From: Paenibacillus sp. YPG26
GTDB lineage: Bacteria; Bacillota; Bacilli; Paenibacillales; Paenibacillaceae
NCBI RefSeq assembly: GCF_023704175.1
Contig: NZ_CP084530.1
Location: forward strand, 1,262,001 to 1,326,000
Length of the DNA stretch: 64,000 nucleotides
Reading direction: 5' to 3'
Shown here: positions 10,117-18,591 of the stretch, piece by piece
Layout of the letters: every line of letters starts with the position of its first letter
Position numbering within the stretch: position 1 is the first letter of the stretch
Translations under genes and position numbers: made by a program
Notes under the pieces: generated by a model
The model's database searches: none
The model's input: the letters and a program-made list of their open reading frames with translations, nothing else
What the model was told of the DNA's origin: nothing

Positions 10117-11910
10117 ATGTCTCTAGTTCATAAGAAGCGAATATTCTATATTATGCTGGCACTTACAGCGGCTCTTGGAGTGCTTATCATCAGGCTAGGT
10201 TACCTGCAGATCACAGCGAATGGGCATCACTGGACCCGGGGAGGGCACAGCTTGAATGAAATGGCAGTACGGCAGCGCAGGAAGGGAATTGAGCTGGATC
10301 CTGGCCGGGGTCAATTCACAGATAATCAAGGAAGAATGCTTACCGGGAGTGTAATATGGACGCCGATCCTGTTCCCGGTAAGTCTTATGCCCGGGAAGGG
10401 AGCCATGTCTGAGCTTGCAGCTATATTGCAGACAACCCCAGATAAGCTGGCTAGCGAATGGGCTGACATAAAACAGCCAACGCCATGGCAAGATAGTGAA
10501 AGCGATGGGCCTATTCATCTCAGCTCTTCAGCTGTGCAAAGATTGTCTCGCTTGAAGGTTCAAGGTATCGAGGCGCTTCCGATTGTCAGGAGATACACTT
10601 CCGGTGTAACAGGAAGCCAGTGGCTTGGTTATGTCTCCGAGCAGCCTGATACCCTTAAGGGTTTACATGCTGGCCGCGGATTGCTCCGCCCTCTTCCTTT
10701 GAGTTTGAAGGTAGGAGGCGCGGGGCTTGAGAGAACCTTTGACTATTTCCTAAGAGGCGGGGAGGCAACGGAAGCATATGTAACTGTAGACGGATATAAG
10801 AGGCCTATGAAGCAGGTCGGAGTCCGGATCACTGGGCCGGACAGCCCCTATTATCCTCTGCAGATCAGGACAACGATTAACAGGGAAATCCAGAAGGAAA
10901 TAGAGAAGCTGACAGAGCAGAAAAAGCTTGCGGAAGGAGCCGTTGTGGTTCTCGATGTGAACAATGGGGACATTGTTGCTATGGTATCAAGACCCTTTTA
11001 CGACCCTAATCATATTGATCTAAAAGGGGAACAGTGGAGCAACCGGGCAGTTAAAGCCAGTGTTCCCGGCTCCATATTCAAGACGGTAATTGCTGCTGCC
11101 GCCCTTGAAGCACATGCGGCTGATCCGCAGGAGCAGTTCTTGTGTAAAGGGGAATATGGTAAGTATCATCTCTCCTGCTGGAAGCCGGAAGGACATGGGC
11201 CTATTACGTTGGAGCAGGGTTACATCAACTCGTGCAACACGGTATTCGCTGCCCTGGGAGAGCGGCTCAGTGCCTCTCAGATTGAGGAGACAGCACATCG
11301 TCTAGGGATTGGACGGAGTATTGGCTGGCAGGAGAAGCATTTTCTGGGGGCACAGGACATCAAGCAAATTGATCAGGAAGAAGCCGGATTAATCTTCGAT
11401 CCTAAGGGAACGCTGCCGGATTCAGGTGTCCGTGCCCAGACTGCAATAGGCCAGAGGGATGTGCTTATGACCCCTTTGCAGGCAGCCAACCTGGTTGTTA
11501 CCCTTCTTCATGATGGAACAGTACTCGCCCCCCGTCTCGTTAGTGAAATCAGATATGCTGACGGAAGTCTGCTTGCGGCTCTCCCACCACATACTGCGGC
11601 TTCCCAGTCGGGAAGAATCTCTTCACGAACGGCCCGAACTCTGCTTGGCTGGATGCGTGGAGTCGTCACTGATGGGACAGGAAGAATGCTTCGTAACCAT
11701 GTATGGGAGCTTGCAGGCAAGTCGGGAACAGCCCAGGTTATACGGAATGGGCAAAAGCTGAATGATCAATGGTTCATGGGATACGGACCGGCAGGTAAGC
11801 CAAGGTATGCTGCGGCTGTGCTTGTCCAAAGTAAAAAACCAGGAGCAAAGCATCAGGCGACCGAGCTGTTCTATGAGCTAATGGATATAATAGCAAAAAA
11901 ACTCGCCTAA
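10117..11910 (+). CDS. pbpI: Class B penicillin-binding protein (PbpI/PBP2-like transpeptidase)
   Basis: Peptidoglycan DD-transpeptidase anchored by one N-terminal helix (about residues 9-27). 597 residues from ATG 10117, which lies 7 bases after AGGGAAGGGGCG; the longer frame begins inside the preceding terminator. A PBP dimerisation-type domain (RKGIELDPGRGQFTD) precedes the transpeptidase domain, which has all three active motifs: S319-I-F-K, S372-C-N and K535-S-G-T. No PASTA domains are present. B. subtilis has PbpI (YrrR, 584 residues) near the same yrr genes, which supports the assignment, but SpoVD-like or PBP2B-like proteins are alternatives. Confidence 0.88.
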   Translation: MSLVHKKRIFYIMLALTAALGVLIIRLGYLQITANGHHWTRGGHSLNEMAVRQRRKGIELDPGRGQFTDNQGRMLTGSVIWTPILFPVSLMPGKGAMSELAAILQTTPDKLASEWADIKQPTPWQDSESDGPIHLSSSAVQRLSRLKVQGIEALPIVRRYTSGVTGSQWLGYVSEQPDTLKGLHAGRGLLRPLPLSLKVGGAGLERTFDYFLRGGEATEAYVTVDGYKRPMKQVGVRITGPDSPYYPLQIRTTINREIQKEIEKLTEQKKLAEGAVVVLDVNNGDIVAMVSRPFYDPNHIDLKGEQWSNRAVKASVPGSIFKTVIAAAALEAHAADPQEQFLCKGEYGKYHLSCWKPEGHGPITLEQGYINSCNTVFAALGERLSASQIEETAHRLGIGRSIGWQEKHFLGAQDIKQIDQEEAGLIFDPKGTLPDSGVRAQTAIGQRDVLMTPLQAANLVVTLLHDGTVLAPRLVSEIRYADGSLLAALPPHTAASQSGRISSRTARTLLGWMRGVVTDGTGRMLRNHVWELAGKSGTAQVIRNGQKLNDQWFMGYGPAGKPRYAAAVLVQSKKPGAKHQATELFYELMDIIAKKLA

Positions 11911-11920
11911 ATTTAAACGT

Positions 11921-11929
11921 CATATGATA
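11921..11929 (+). promoter_or_regulatory. Possible sporulation (sigma-E/K-like) or sigma-A -10 ahead of the deacetylase
   Basis: CATATGATA fits the CATAnnnTA form of sigma-K -10 elements; an AC dinucleotide lies 18 bases upstream, one more than ideal. TATGAT/TAAAAT in the same stretch could instead serve sigma-A. Ambiguous. Confidence 0.3.
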
Positions 11930-11980
11930 AAATAGATTAGATACAAGGTTATGGTGAGAAGAAAAGTGGGGAGAAGCGAC

Positions 11981-13381
11981 ATGGAGACTTTGCTGCTGTG
12001 GTTATTCTACATTTCAACGTTGTATGCCTTTATACCGGGATTAATCAGCCGCATGTTCGGATTTCGTGTCTTCAGAAGAGGCAAGGGAGAGCATGAATTT
12101 GCCCTTACTTTCGATGATGGGCCTGATCCGGTCTATACTCCGCAGCTGCTGGATCTATTGAAGAAATATAATGCGAAAGCCACATTCTTCGTTGTTGGTT
12201 CAAATGCGGAGAAGAATCCGGATATCATCAAAAGGATGTACGACGAAGGCCATCTTATCGGCATTCACAACTACGTTCATAAAACCAATTGGCTTATGCG
12301 TCCAGGTACGGTGAGGAAGCAGATTAGGCGTACAGATAAGATTATTCATGAGATCACAGGATTTAATACACACTACTATAGACCGCCTTGGGGCATCGTG
12401 AACTTGTTCGATTTCTCAAGAAAGAACGATATTCAGATCGTCCTGTGGTCCTCCATGTTCGGAGACTGGAGATATCGGCTCGGCGCTGACAGTCTGGCCC
12501 GGAGAATGCTGAATAAGCTCGCTCCCGGCGAGATATTCCTGCTTCATGATTGTGGTTCCACTTTAGGGGCCAACACGGATGCTCCTGTGAACATGATGAG
12601 TGCTCTGGAGCAGGTGCTTCAGACTGCGGAGGAGCAGGGACTGCGAAGTATCAGGATCGATGATATGATTGCCCAGTCCGGCGGAGCAGCCGTGAAGCAG
12701 GGTGCGGTTAGCCGCACTCCAGCTGCAGGACCCATCAAGCTCTCCTGGTTCAAGAAGTGTGTTGTGTTCTTGTGGCTGCTGTGGGAGAAGATTTTTCATT
12801 TTGTATTTCAGCTTAAGACAACGGACAAGGAGGACCCCATCTTCCATTTCCGGGCCCGAACTTATCATGGCAACCCGGTTGACATGCGTGACGGCAGCCG
12901 GCTGGAGAGAGGGGATCAGATCCTCGAGTTGCATTTTGATAACAAAAAGTTATTTGAGATCGGGTCAACTTCCAAATCTTCCGTTCAGCTGGCCATTCAC
13001 ATGATTCGAGCAGTAGAAAAGGCGCTGCCAGAGCTCGCCAGGTATATTGCAGGGCACCCTGAATTAGGTCAGATTAAAGCTCTGTATGGAGTCAGCATGA
13101 TCCATCGTGGACCTGAACAATTTGGCTTCACGGTATCTGATCTGCCTCAGGGATTTTTTGCAAGATCTTCAACGGCCTATTTAAAGCTCCTTATGAGTGT
13201 TATTCATCCTGCAGGACAGCAGCGACTGAAACGTCATTCCGAGCAGCTGATACCCAAGCTGATTGTGATGCCGATGAATCTGCTGCTTAGCCGCTACGCG
13301 GTAAGTGGATCCCATCGTCAAGCTGCCGATCCGGATTCCGAACCCTCGGAGCCTGTATTGGAAGCAACGATCTCATATTGA
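11981..13381 (+). CDS. Polysaccharide deacetylase (NodB domain) with an extra C-terminal domain
   Basis: Probably a membrane-associated carbohydrate esterase family 4 enzyme removing N-acetyl groups from peptidoglycan or another glycan. 466 residues from ATG 11981 (GGGGAG 7 bases upstream); an ATG at 11951 has no such site. A hydrophobic N-terminal helix (LLLWLFYISTLYAFI) is followed by the NodB motifs TFDDGPD (D45, D46), H96-NYV-H100 and RPPWG, so the catalytic and metal residues are present. From about residue 250 a second hydrophobic patch and a roughly 190-residue domain follow that I cannot identify with certainty; it may resemble YkoP-type domains. A terminator shared with ilvD follows. 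Confidence 0.88.
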   Translation: METLLLWLFYISTLYAFIPGLISRMFGFRVFRRGKGEHEFALTFDDGPDPVYTPQLLDLLKKYNAKATFFVVGSNAEKNPDIIKRMYDEGHLIGIHNYVHKTNWLMRPGTVRKQIRRTDKIIHEITGFNTHYYRPPWGIVNLFDFSRKNDIQIVLWSSMFGDWRYRLGADSLARRMLNKLAPGEIFLLHDCGSTLGANTDAPVNMMSALEQVLQTAEEQGLRSIRIDDMIAQSGGAAVKQGAVSRTPAAGPIKLSWFKKCVVFLWLLWEKIFHFVFQLKTTDKEDPIFHFRARTYHGNPVDMRDGSRLERGDQILELHFDNKKLFEIGSTSKSSVQLAIHMIRAVEKALPELARYIAGHPELGQIKALYGVSMIHRGPEQFGFTVSDLPQGFFARSSTAYLKLLMSVIHPAGQQRLKRHSEQLIPKLIVMPMNLLLSRYAVSGSHRQAADPDSEPSEPVLEATISY

Positions 13382-13387
13382 CACATC

Positions 13388-13425
13388 AAATAAACCCTTC
13401 ATCCATTGGATGAAGGGTTTATTTA
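13388..13425. terminator. Bidirectional terminator between the deacetylase gene and ilvD
   Basis: AAATAAACCCTTCATCC pairs with GGATGAAGGGTTTATTT around a 3-base loop. The A-rich and T-rich flanks make it usable from both strands, which fits the convergent genes. Confidence 0.9.
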
Positions 13426-13436
13426 TTAGTTATCTA

Positions 13437-15122
13437 TTAGATCTTCAGAACGCCGCCATTGCTTGCGTTGGTTACAAGCTTGGAATAGCGGGCCAGATAG
13501 CCAGTCTTGACTTTCGGTTCGAAGCCCTGCCACTTGGTTCTGCGTACAGCCATTTCTTCTTCGGAGACGTGAAGTTCAATCTTGCGATTGTTAAGATCCA
13601 GCTCGATAATATCGCCATCCTCAACAAATGCAATTGGTCCGCCTTCAGCCGCTTCAGGTGAGATATGCCCAATACTGATTCCGCGGGAAGCCCCTGAGAA
13701 GCGTCCATCGGTGATCAAGCCGACTTTGGCGCCAAGGCCCATACCTGCGATTTGGGAGGTAGGAGCAAGCATTTCAGGCATTCCTGGTCCGCCTTTAGGA
13801 CCTTCATAACGGATAACCACGACATTGCCTTCCTTAACCTTGCCATTAGCGATGCCTTCAAGAGCCTGGTCCTGGGAATCGAAGCAGATGGCAGGACCTT
13901 TGTGATATCCGCCAACGGACGCATCAACAGCGCCCACCTTGATTACTGAGCCTTCAGGAGCAAGGTTGCCGTACAGGATAGCCAGACCGCCGCGCTCGGA
14001 GTATGGATTGTCGATGGCATGTATAACTTCAAAGTCTTGAATCTCACAGCCTTCAACATTCTCACGGATCGTCTTGCCGGTTACGGTGATCCGATCACCG
14101 TGGAAGGCGCCTGGCTTCTTGAGAAGCTCGTTGATAACCGCGCTCACGCCGCCAGCCCGGTGTACATCCTCGATAAAGTAATTGGATGCCGGAGCCAGCT
14201 TGGAGATGTGTGGAACCCGGTTGGCCACTTCGTTAATTCTCTCCAGCGGGTAATCAATGCCGGCCTCTTGCGCCAGTGCCAGGGTATGAAGCACTGTATT
14301 GGTGGAACCACCCATAGCCATATCAAGTGCAAATGCATTGTCGATCGCTTCCACGGTGACAATGTCACGAGGCTTAAGGTCAAGCTTGATCAGCTCCATC
14401 AGCTGCTTGGCAGATTGTCTTACGAAATCACGGCGTTCTTCCGATACCGCAAGAATAGTACCGTTACCCGGCAGTGCGATTCCAAGCGCTTCCGCAAGAC
14501 AGTTCATGGAGTTCGCCGTGAACATGCCTGAGCAGGAACCGCAGGTTGGACAGCCGAATTGTTCAAGCTCAAGAAGTCCGGCATCGTCGATCTTGCCTGC
14601 CTGGTAAGCACCCACACCTTCAAATACCGATGTAAGGGATAGCTTGTTACCTTTGCTGTCTACGCCGGCTTTCATTGGACCGCCGCTTACGAACATGGTT
14701 GGAATGTTCACGCGGAGAGCGCCCATCATCATTCCCGGTGTGATCTTGTCACAGTTCGGGATACAGACCATTCCGTCGAACCAGTGCGCGGATACTACCG
14801 TCTCAAGGGAATCGGCAATGATCTCACGGCTTGGCAGAGAGTAGCGCATACCAATATGTCCCATGGCAATCCCGTCATCCACACCGATGGTGTTGAATTC
14901 GAAAGGCACACCGCCTGCTTCACGAATCGCTTCTTTCACAATCTTGCCAAATTCCTGCAGGTGCACGTGACCAGGCACAATATCAATATAAGAGTTACAT
15001 ACTGCAATGAACGGTTTATGGAAATCCTCTTCTTTGACGCCTGCTGCACGCAGCAAGCTGCGGTGAGGAGCGCGGTCGAAGCCTTTTTTAATCATGTCTG
15101 AACGCATTTTTTTATCTGCCAT
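13437..15122 (-). CDS. ilvD: Dihydroxy-acid dehydratase
   Basis: Fe-S dehydratase of valine, leucine and isoleucine synthesis, converting dihydroxy acids to 2-keto acids. 561 residues, full length. The cluster cysteines are visible in [27 protein letters not shown] and [18 protein letters not shown]; the C terminus has the usual [23 protein letters not shown] block. The ATG at 15122 follows a GGGGGAT ribosome site on the minus strand. It stands alone rather than in an ilv-leu operon. No T-box or CodY box that I can recognise lies in the 210 bases upstream. Confidence 0.97.
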   Translation of the reverse strand: MADKKMRSDMIKKGFDRAPHRSLLRAAGVKEEDFHKPFIAVCNSYIDIVPGHVHLQEFGKIVKEAIREAGGVPFEFNTIGVDDGIAMGHIGMRYSLPSREIIADSLETVVSAHWFDGMVCIPNCDKITPGMMMGALRVNIPTMFVSGGPMKAGVDSKGNKLSLTSVFEGVGAYQAGKIDDAGLLELEQFGCPTCGSCSGMFTANSMNCLAEALGIALPGNGTILAVSEERRDFVRQSAKQLMELIKLDLKPRDIVTVEAIDNAFALDMAMGGSTNTVLHTLALAQEAGIDYPLERINEVANRVPHISKLAPASNYFIEDVHRAGGVSAVINELLKKPGAFHGDRITVTGKTIRENVEGCEIQDFEVIHAIDNPYSERGGLAILYGNLAPEGSVIKVGAVDASVGGYHKGPAICFDSQDQALEGIANGKVKEGNVVVIRYEGPKGGPGMPEMLAPTSQIAGMGLGAKVGLITDGRFSGASRGISIGHISPEAAEGGPIAFVEDGDIIELDLNNRKIELHVSEEEMAVRRTKWQGFEPKVKTGYLARYSKLVTNASNGGVLKI

Positions 15123-15335
15123 GATGTCGGTTATCCCCCTGTATCCTATATAATTTAAGAATGTAATCCGCTAAAGCTTTATTTCAAAGTCTATCATATG
15201 TATCGTGTTTTTTCTAGCAATTCAGCTGGGGTTCTCAAGGAATATAAAAGACTGACAGCCAAACCAGGGAAGGTTCGTATGTCAGCCGGGATTTGGAAAG
15301 CAGCTGCTGAGGTTGCGGATTACCGTTCAGCCAGA

Positions 15336-15599
15336 CTATTTACTGGCTTTGCTGCGGGCTTCGCCGCCTTTTTTGCCAATTTGACGATAGAAATCCTTGT
15401 CATGGGACTCTGAAGTGGCTTCGCCGCCCTTTTGCCCAATTTCCTGGTAGAATTCACGGCTGTGCTTCTTGGATGTAGCTTGTCCACCTTTTTGCCCAAT
15501 TTCCTGGTAAAATTCTTTACCGTGATTTTTGGCTGTAGCTTCGCCTCCCAAACGCCCTGCTTCTTCCCGACTCAGCTTACCTTTGTTGTTACGTGCCAT
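15336..15599 (-). CDS. KGG-repeat general stress protein (GsiB/con-10 type)
   Basis: A small, very hydrophilic 87-residue protein built from repeats of about 20 residues ending in a GG pair: REEAGRLGGEATAKNH, EFYQEIGQKGGQATSKKH, EFYQEIGQKGGEATSESH, DFYRQIGKKGGEARSK. This is the KGG/con-10 motif of B. subtilis GsiB and fungal con-10, associated with general stress or desiccation. It is probably a disordered cytoplasmic protein. The ATG at 15599 lies 8 bases after AGGAG; the codon just before it is TTG and is not needed. Confidence 0.9.
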   Translation of the reverse strand: MARNNKGKLSREEAGRLGGEATAKNHGKEFYQEIGQKGGQATSKKHSREFYQEIGQKGGEATSESHDKDFYRQIGKKGGEARSKASK

Positions 15600-15649
15600 C
15601 AAAAATCACTCCTCAGATGTAGTTAGTTATTAATTGCGTTATTTTGTAT

Positions 15650-15667
15650 TTACCACTTTATTGGTAA
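15650..15667. promoter_or_regulatory. Inverted repeat upstream of the KGG stress gene
   Basis: TTACC and GGTAA arms separated by 8 bases, about 50 bases upstream of the minus-strand start. This has the size of a repressor operator; no regulator is implied by the neighbours. Confidence 0.3.
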
Positions 15668-15733
15668 CTGAAACATAAAATTGCTTAAAATGGAAAAAGT
15701 AATTTATTTAAAATTTGCGCTATGTAACAGGCT

Positions 15734-15747
15734 TGTAAGCGCTGTAA
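15734..15747. promoter_or_regulatory. Candidate CcpA site (cre)
   Basis: TGTAAGCGCTGTAA matches the cre consensus TGWAANCGNTNWCA at 13 of 14 positions. It lies between the divergent KGG and HAD genes, 35 bases before the HAD start. Confidence 0.35.
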
Positions 15748-15782
15748 AATGAAACGTAGATGATAAGTTAGGAGGAAGACTT

Positions 15783-16550
15783 ATGCCCGTACTGAGAGCA
15801 CAGGGATTTTCCAGACCAATTACAAGCATGCTGTTCGATAAGGATGGCACTCTTCTGGATATGCTGATGCTGTGGGGACGCTGGGCCGAGGGTGTGAACC
15901 GGCAGATGGCGGACAAGCTTGCTGAGCTGGGCGGCACGATTCCTGGAGGACTGCCCGGGCTGCTTGGCACCATTCTGGATGGGCAGGGGAGAGTAACCGG
16001 TTATGACAAGACCGGACCGCTCGCCATGGCCTCGGAAGAAGAGACTCTCGGACTTCTTGCCTGGCAGCTGTACTCAGCTGGCATTCCGTGGAATGAGGCG
16101 CTCAAGGAGGTTAGGGACATATGCCGGTCAGCAATGCATCAGGTTAGAACAGGCGGAGAGGTACAGCCGGTGGAAGGTCTTAGAGCCCTGCTTGAGCAAT
16201 GCAGATCAGCAGGGGTGAAGCTGGCTGTTGTCACAACCGACTGCACCGCGAATGCGCGTCAGCATTTGGAAGCAATGTCGATCGGACATTATTTTGACAG
16301 TATAGTAGGCCGTGACAAGGTTACTACTGGAAAGCCGGCGCCGGACCTGGTCAGGCTGGCATGCAGGGAGCTGGGCACCTTGCCAGAGGAGGCAGTGGTC
16401 ATAGGGGACAGCAATGCGGATATGCAGATGGGACGGGCGGCTGGTGCGGCGGTCACGATCGGTTATGGTGAAGGAGAACAGTCAAGGGCGTATCTGCTTG
16501 ATGCCGATGTTGTGATCTCCAGTTATCTGGAGCTGGATATCGAGCCCTAG
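15783..16550 (+). CDS. HAD family phosphatase
   Basis: A 255-residue haloacid dehalogenase-type hydrolase, resembling phosphoglycolate phosphatase/Gph-like enzymes with an alpha-helical cap. The Rossmann-core motifs are all present: motif I LFDKDGTLLD (nucleophile D19, general acid D21), motif II VVTTD, motif III Lys in TTGKPAPDLV and motif IV VVIGDSNADMQMG. The substrate cannot be read from the sequence. The ATG at 15783 has a textbook TTAGGAGG 6 to 8 bases upstream. The sirtuin gene follows after 70 bases on the same strand, so the two may share a transcript. Confidence 0.9.
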   Translation: MPVLRAQGFSRPITSMLFDKDGTLLDMLMLWGRWAEGVNRQMADKLAELGGTIPGGLPGLLGTILDGQGRVTGYDKTGPLAMASEEETLGLLAWQLYSAGIPWNEALKEVRDICRSAMHQVRTGGEVQPVEGLRALLEQCRSAGVKLAVVTTDCTANARQHLEAMSIGHYFDSIVGRDKVTTGKPAPDLVRLACRELGTLPEEAVVIGDSNADMQMGRAAGAAVTIGYGEGEQSRAYLLDADVVISSYLELDIEP

Positions 16551-16620
16551 ATTTATCCATAGTACTTGGCTACCGTACAGGAAACAGGATGAATAGAAGA
16601 TAAGGAGGTCATTATGAATT

Positions 16621-17376
16621 ATGGACACACTGAAGCTGGATATGCTGGCGAAATGGGTCGATGCAAGCTCCCGGGTTGTCTTTTTTGGTGGAGCGGGTGT
16701 CTCGACCGAGAGCGGCATACCTGATTTTCGCTCCGCGGCAGGAATCTATCAATCTGAACACAATTCTCCATATACGCCCGAGGATATATTGAGCCGCCGC
16801 TTTTTTGACAGGCATCCGGAGATTTTTTATGACTTCTATAGATCCAAAATGCTGCACCCTGAGGCGCAGCCCAACCCGGCTCACCGGTTGCTGGCAAGTC
16901 TTGAACGCCAGGGCATACTTGATATGGTCATTACCCAGAACATAGACGGGCTGCATCAGTTGGCAGGCAGTACCCGTGTGCAGGAGCTGCATGGTTCAAT
17001 TCACCGGAATCATTGCATGGATTGCGCCCGTTTTTATACATTGAAGGATGTATGCAGCAGTAAGAACGTAGTTCCAGTATGTACAGTCTGCGGCGGCGTG
17101 ATTAAGCCGGATGTTGTACTCTATGGTGAGAGCCTGGATGATGAGGTTATTCAGCAATCCGTGCTGGCGATCCAGCGGGCGGATCTAATGATTATTGGCG
17201 GGACTTCTCTGACCGTACAGCCTGCCGCCAGCATGGTGTCCTACTTCTCTGGGGGGCATGTGGTTCTGATTAATGCTTCCTCAACGGCGTATGATCACAA
17301 GGCGGATCTGTTAATAACAGATCCAATTGGGGTCGTAATGGAGACCATGGCACAGAGCCTGAAGCTTAAGATCTGA
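16621..17376 (+). CDS. NAD-dependent protein deacylase (sirtuin)
   Basis: Removes acetyl or acyl groups from lysines using NAD+; cytoplasmic. 251 residues with GAGVSTESGIPDFRSAAGIY (NAD binding), TQNIDGLHQLAG, the catalytic His124 in ELHGSIHRN, two CxxC pairs (CMDC, CTVC) for zinc, and the NAD-site block IIGGTSLTVQPAA. It resembles B. subtilis SrtN. The start is unusual: AGGAGG (16602-16607) is ideally spaced for an ATG at 16614, but that ATG is out of frame and gives only a short peptide; the in-frame ATG at 16621 is 13 bases away. An ATT at 16618 is a possible rare start. Confidence 0.92.
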   Translation: MDTLKLDMLAKWVDASSRVVFFGGAGVSTESGIPDFRSAAGIYQSEHNSPYTPEDILSRRFFDRHPEIFYDFYRSKMLHPEAQPNPAHRLLASLERQGILDMVITQNIDGLHQLAGSTRVQELHGSIHRNHCMDCARFYTLKDVCSSKNVVPVCTVCGGVIKPDVVLYGESLDDEVIQQSVLAIQRADLMIIGGTSLTVQPAASMVSYFSGGHVVLINASSTAYDHKADLLITDPIGVVMETMAQSLKLKI

Positions 17377-17394
17377 CTTTGATAACGGTCTCCT

Positions 17395-17414
17395 GCAAGA
17401 AAACGGTTTCTTGC
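17395..17414. promoter_or_regulatory. Perfect inverted repeat overlapping the -35 of the aldo/keto reductase gene
   Basis: GCAAGAAA and TTTCTTGC arms around ACGG. The right arm overlaps the -35 hexamer of the promoter below, the usual geometry for a repressor operator. Confidence 0.5.
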
Positions 17415-17439
17415 CAAAGAGCCAGTGTAAGACTATGAT
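17411..17439 (+). promoter_or_regulatory. Sigma-A promoter of the aldo/keto reductase gene
   Basis: TTGCCA (17411-17416), 17-base spacer, TATGAT (17434-17439), about 75 bases before the start codon. Confidence 0.65.
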
Positions 17440-17515
17440 TTGAAGTATAGCTTAAGAACAAAGGTCCAATTAAGTAAATATGCTGCACAGCAACAACAGA
17501 AAGGTAGGAGAAAGC

Positions 17516-18514
17516 ATGGTATACACAGCAAGTGAAGACCGCTATGAGAGCATGAAATATAACCGTGTGGGCAGGTCCGGCCTTAAGCTGCCGGCGATTT
17601 CTCTGGGGCTTTGGCATAATTTCGGCGGCACCGACAGGTTCGAGAACGGAAGGGAGATGATCCGAAGAGCATTTGATCTCGGCATCACTCATTTTGATTT
17701 GGCAAATAATTATGGTCCTCCTCCGGGTTCGGCCGAAGAGATGTTCGGACAGGTTCTGAAGAAGGATCTGGCTCCTTACCGGGATGAGCTGGTCATCTCC
17801 TCGAAGGCAGGCTACTACATGTGGCCTGGACCGTATGGCGAGTGGGGTTCCCGCAAATATCTAATATCAAGTCTTGATCAGAGCCTGAAGCGGATGGGGC
17901 TTGAGTACGTGGACATATTTTATTCACACCGGTTCGACCCGGATACTCCGCTTGAAGAGACGATGATGGCGCTGGATCACATTGTGCGCTCAGGTAAAGC
18001 CCTGTACGCCGGGATCTCGAGTTACTCTGCCGAACAGACCGCGGAGGCGATTGCCATCCTCAAAGAGCTTGGCACGCCGCTTCTTATCCACCAGCCGAAT
18101 TACTCGATGCTTGACAGGTGGATCGAGAACGGGCTGCAGGATGTGCTTGAAGAGAATGGGGTGGGAAGCATTGCATTCTGTCCTCTAGCCCAGGGCATGC
18201 TTACTTCGAAGTATTTGAACGGGATTCCCGAGAATTCCCGGGCAGCCAGTCCAACAGGAGCCCTGCAGGAGAACCAGATCACCCCGGAAGCTCTTCGCAA
18301 AATACGGGCATTGAACCAGATCGCCGCATCCCGCGGTCAGAGTCTGGCCCAGTTCGCTCTTGCATGGGTGCTGCGCGGAGGTAAGGTGACCTCGGCCCTT
18401 ATCGGAGCAAGCCGGGTAAGCCAGATCGAAGAGAATGTGGCGGCGCTGAGCAATTCCGATTTCTCAGAGGAAGAGCTGGCCCGAATTGAGACCATACTGA
18501 AGACAGAGAGTTAA
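17516..18514 (+). CDS. yghZ: YghZ-type aldo/keto reductase (L-glyceraldehyde 3-phosphate reductase)
   Basis: NADPH-dependent reductase closely resembling E. coli YghZ/Gpr, which reduces L-glyceraldehyde 3-phosphate and methylglyoxal. 332 residues from ATG 17516 (AGGAG 5 bases upstream). Diagnostic stretches are GRSGLKLPAISLGLWHNFGG, FDLANNYGPPPGSAEE (Asp and catalytic Tyr), DELVISSKAGYYMWPGPYG, GLEYVDIFYSHR (catalytic His) and the C-terminal cofactor site SALIGASRVSQIEEN. It has its own promoter with an operator-like palindrome, and a terminator follows, so it is a single-gene unit. Confidence 0.92.
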   Translation: MVYTASEDRYESMKYNRVGRSGLKLPAISLGLWHNFGGTDRFENGREMIRRAFDLGITHFDLANNYGPPPGSAEEMFGQVLKKDLAPYRDELVISSKAGYYMWPGPYGEWGSRKYLISSLDQSLKRMGLEYVDIFYSHRFDPDTPLEETMMALDHIVRSGKALYAGISSYSAEQTAEAIAILKELGTPLLIHQPNYSMLDRWIENGLQDVLEENGVGSIAFCPLAQGMLTSKYLNGIPENSRAASPTGALQENQITPEALRKIRALNQIAASRGQSLAQFALAWVLRGGKVTSALIGASRVSQIEENVAALSNSDFSEEELARIETILKTES

Positions 18515-18546
18515 GAAGCTGCAATTCCATAGGTGTTCATTCACAG

Positions 18547-18577
18547 CCGTCCCCCTTGTACAAGGAGGGCGGTTTTT
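18547..18577 (+). terminator. Terminator after the aldo/keto reductase gene
   Basis: CCGTCCCCCTT pairs with AAGGAGGGCGG (one mismatch, one G-T pair) around GTAC, followed by TTTTT. Confidence 0.82.
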
Positions 18578-18591
18578 GCTGATTCATGGAG

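Noticed and set aside
14019..14531. A 170-codon plus-strand frame inside ilvD
   Set aside because: Antisense shadow of the intact ilvD gene.
15192..15200. CATATGATA on the minus strand upstream of ilvD as a sigma-K promoter
   Set aside because: No AC at 16-18 bases upstream, and ilvD is a vegetative biosynthetic gene. It shows that the -10 word alone is weak evidence in AT-rich gaps.
15198..15413. A 71-codon plus-strand frame upstream of the KGG gene
   Set aside because: No ribosome site; its second half is antisense to the KGG gene and its composition is that of a shadow.
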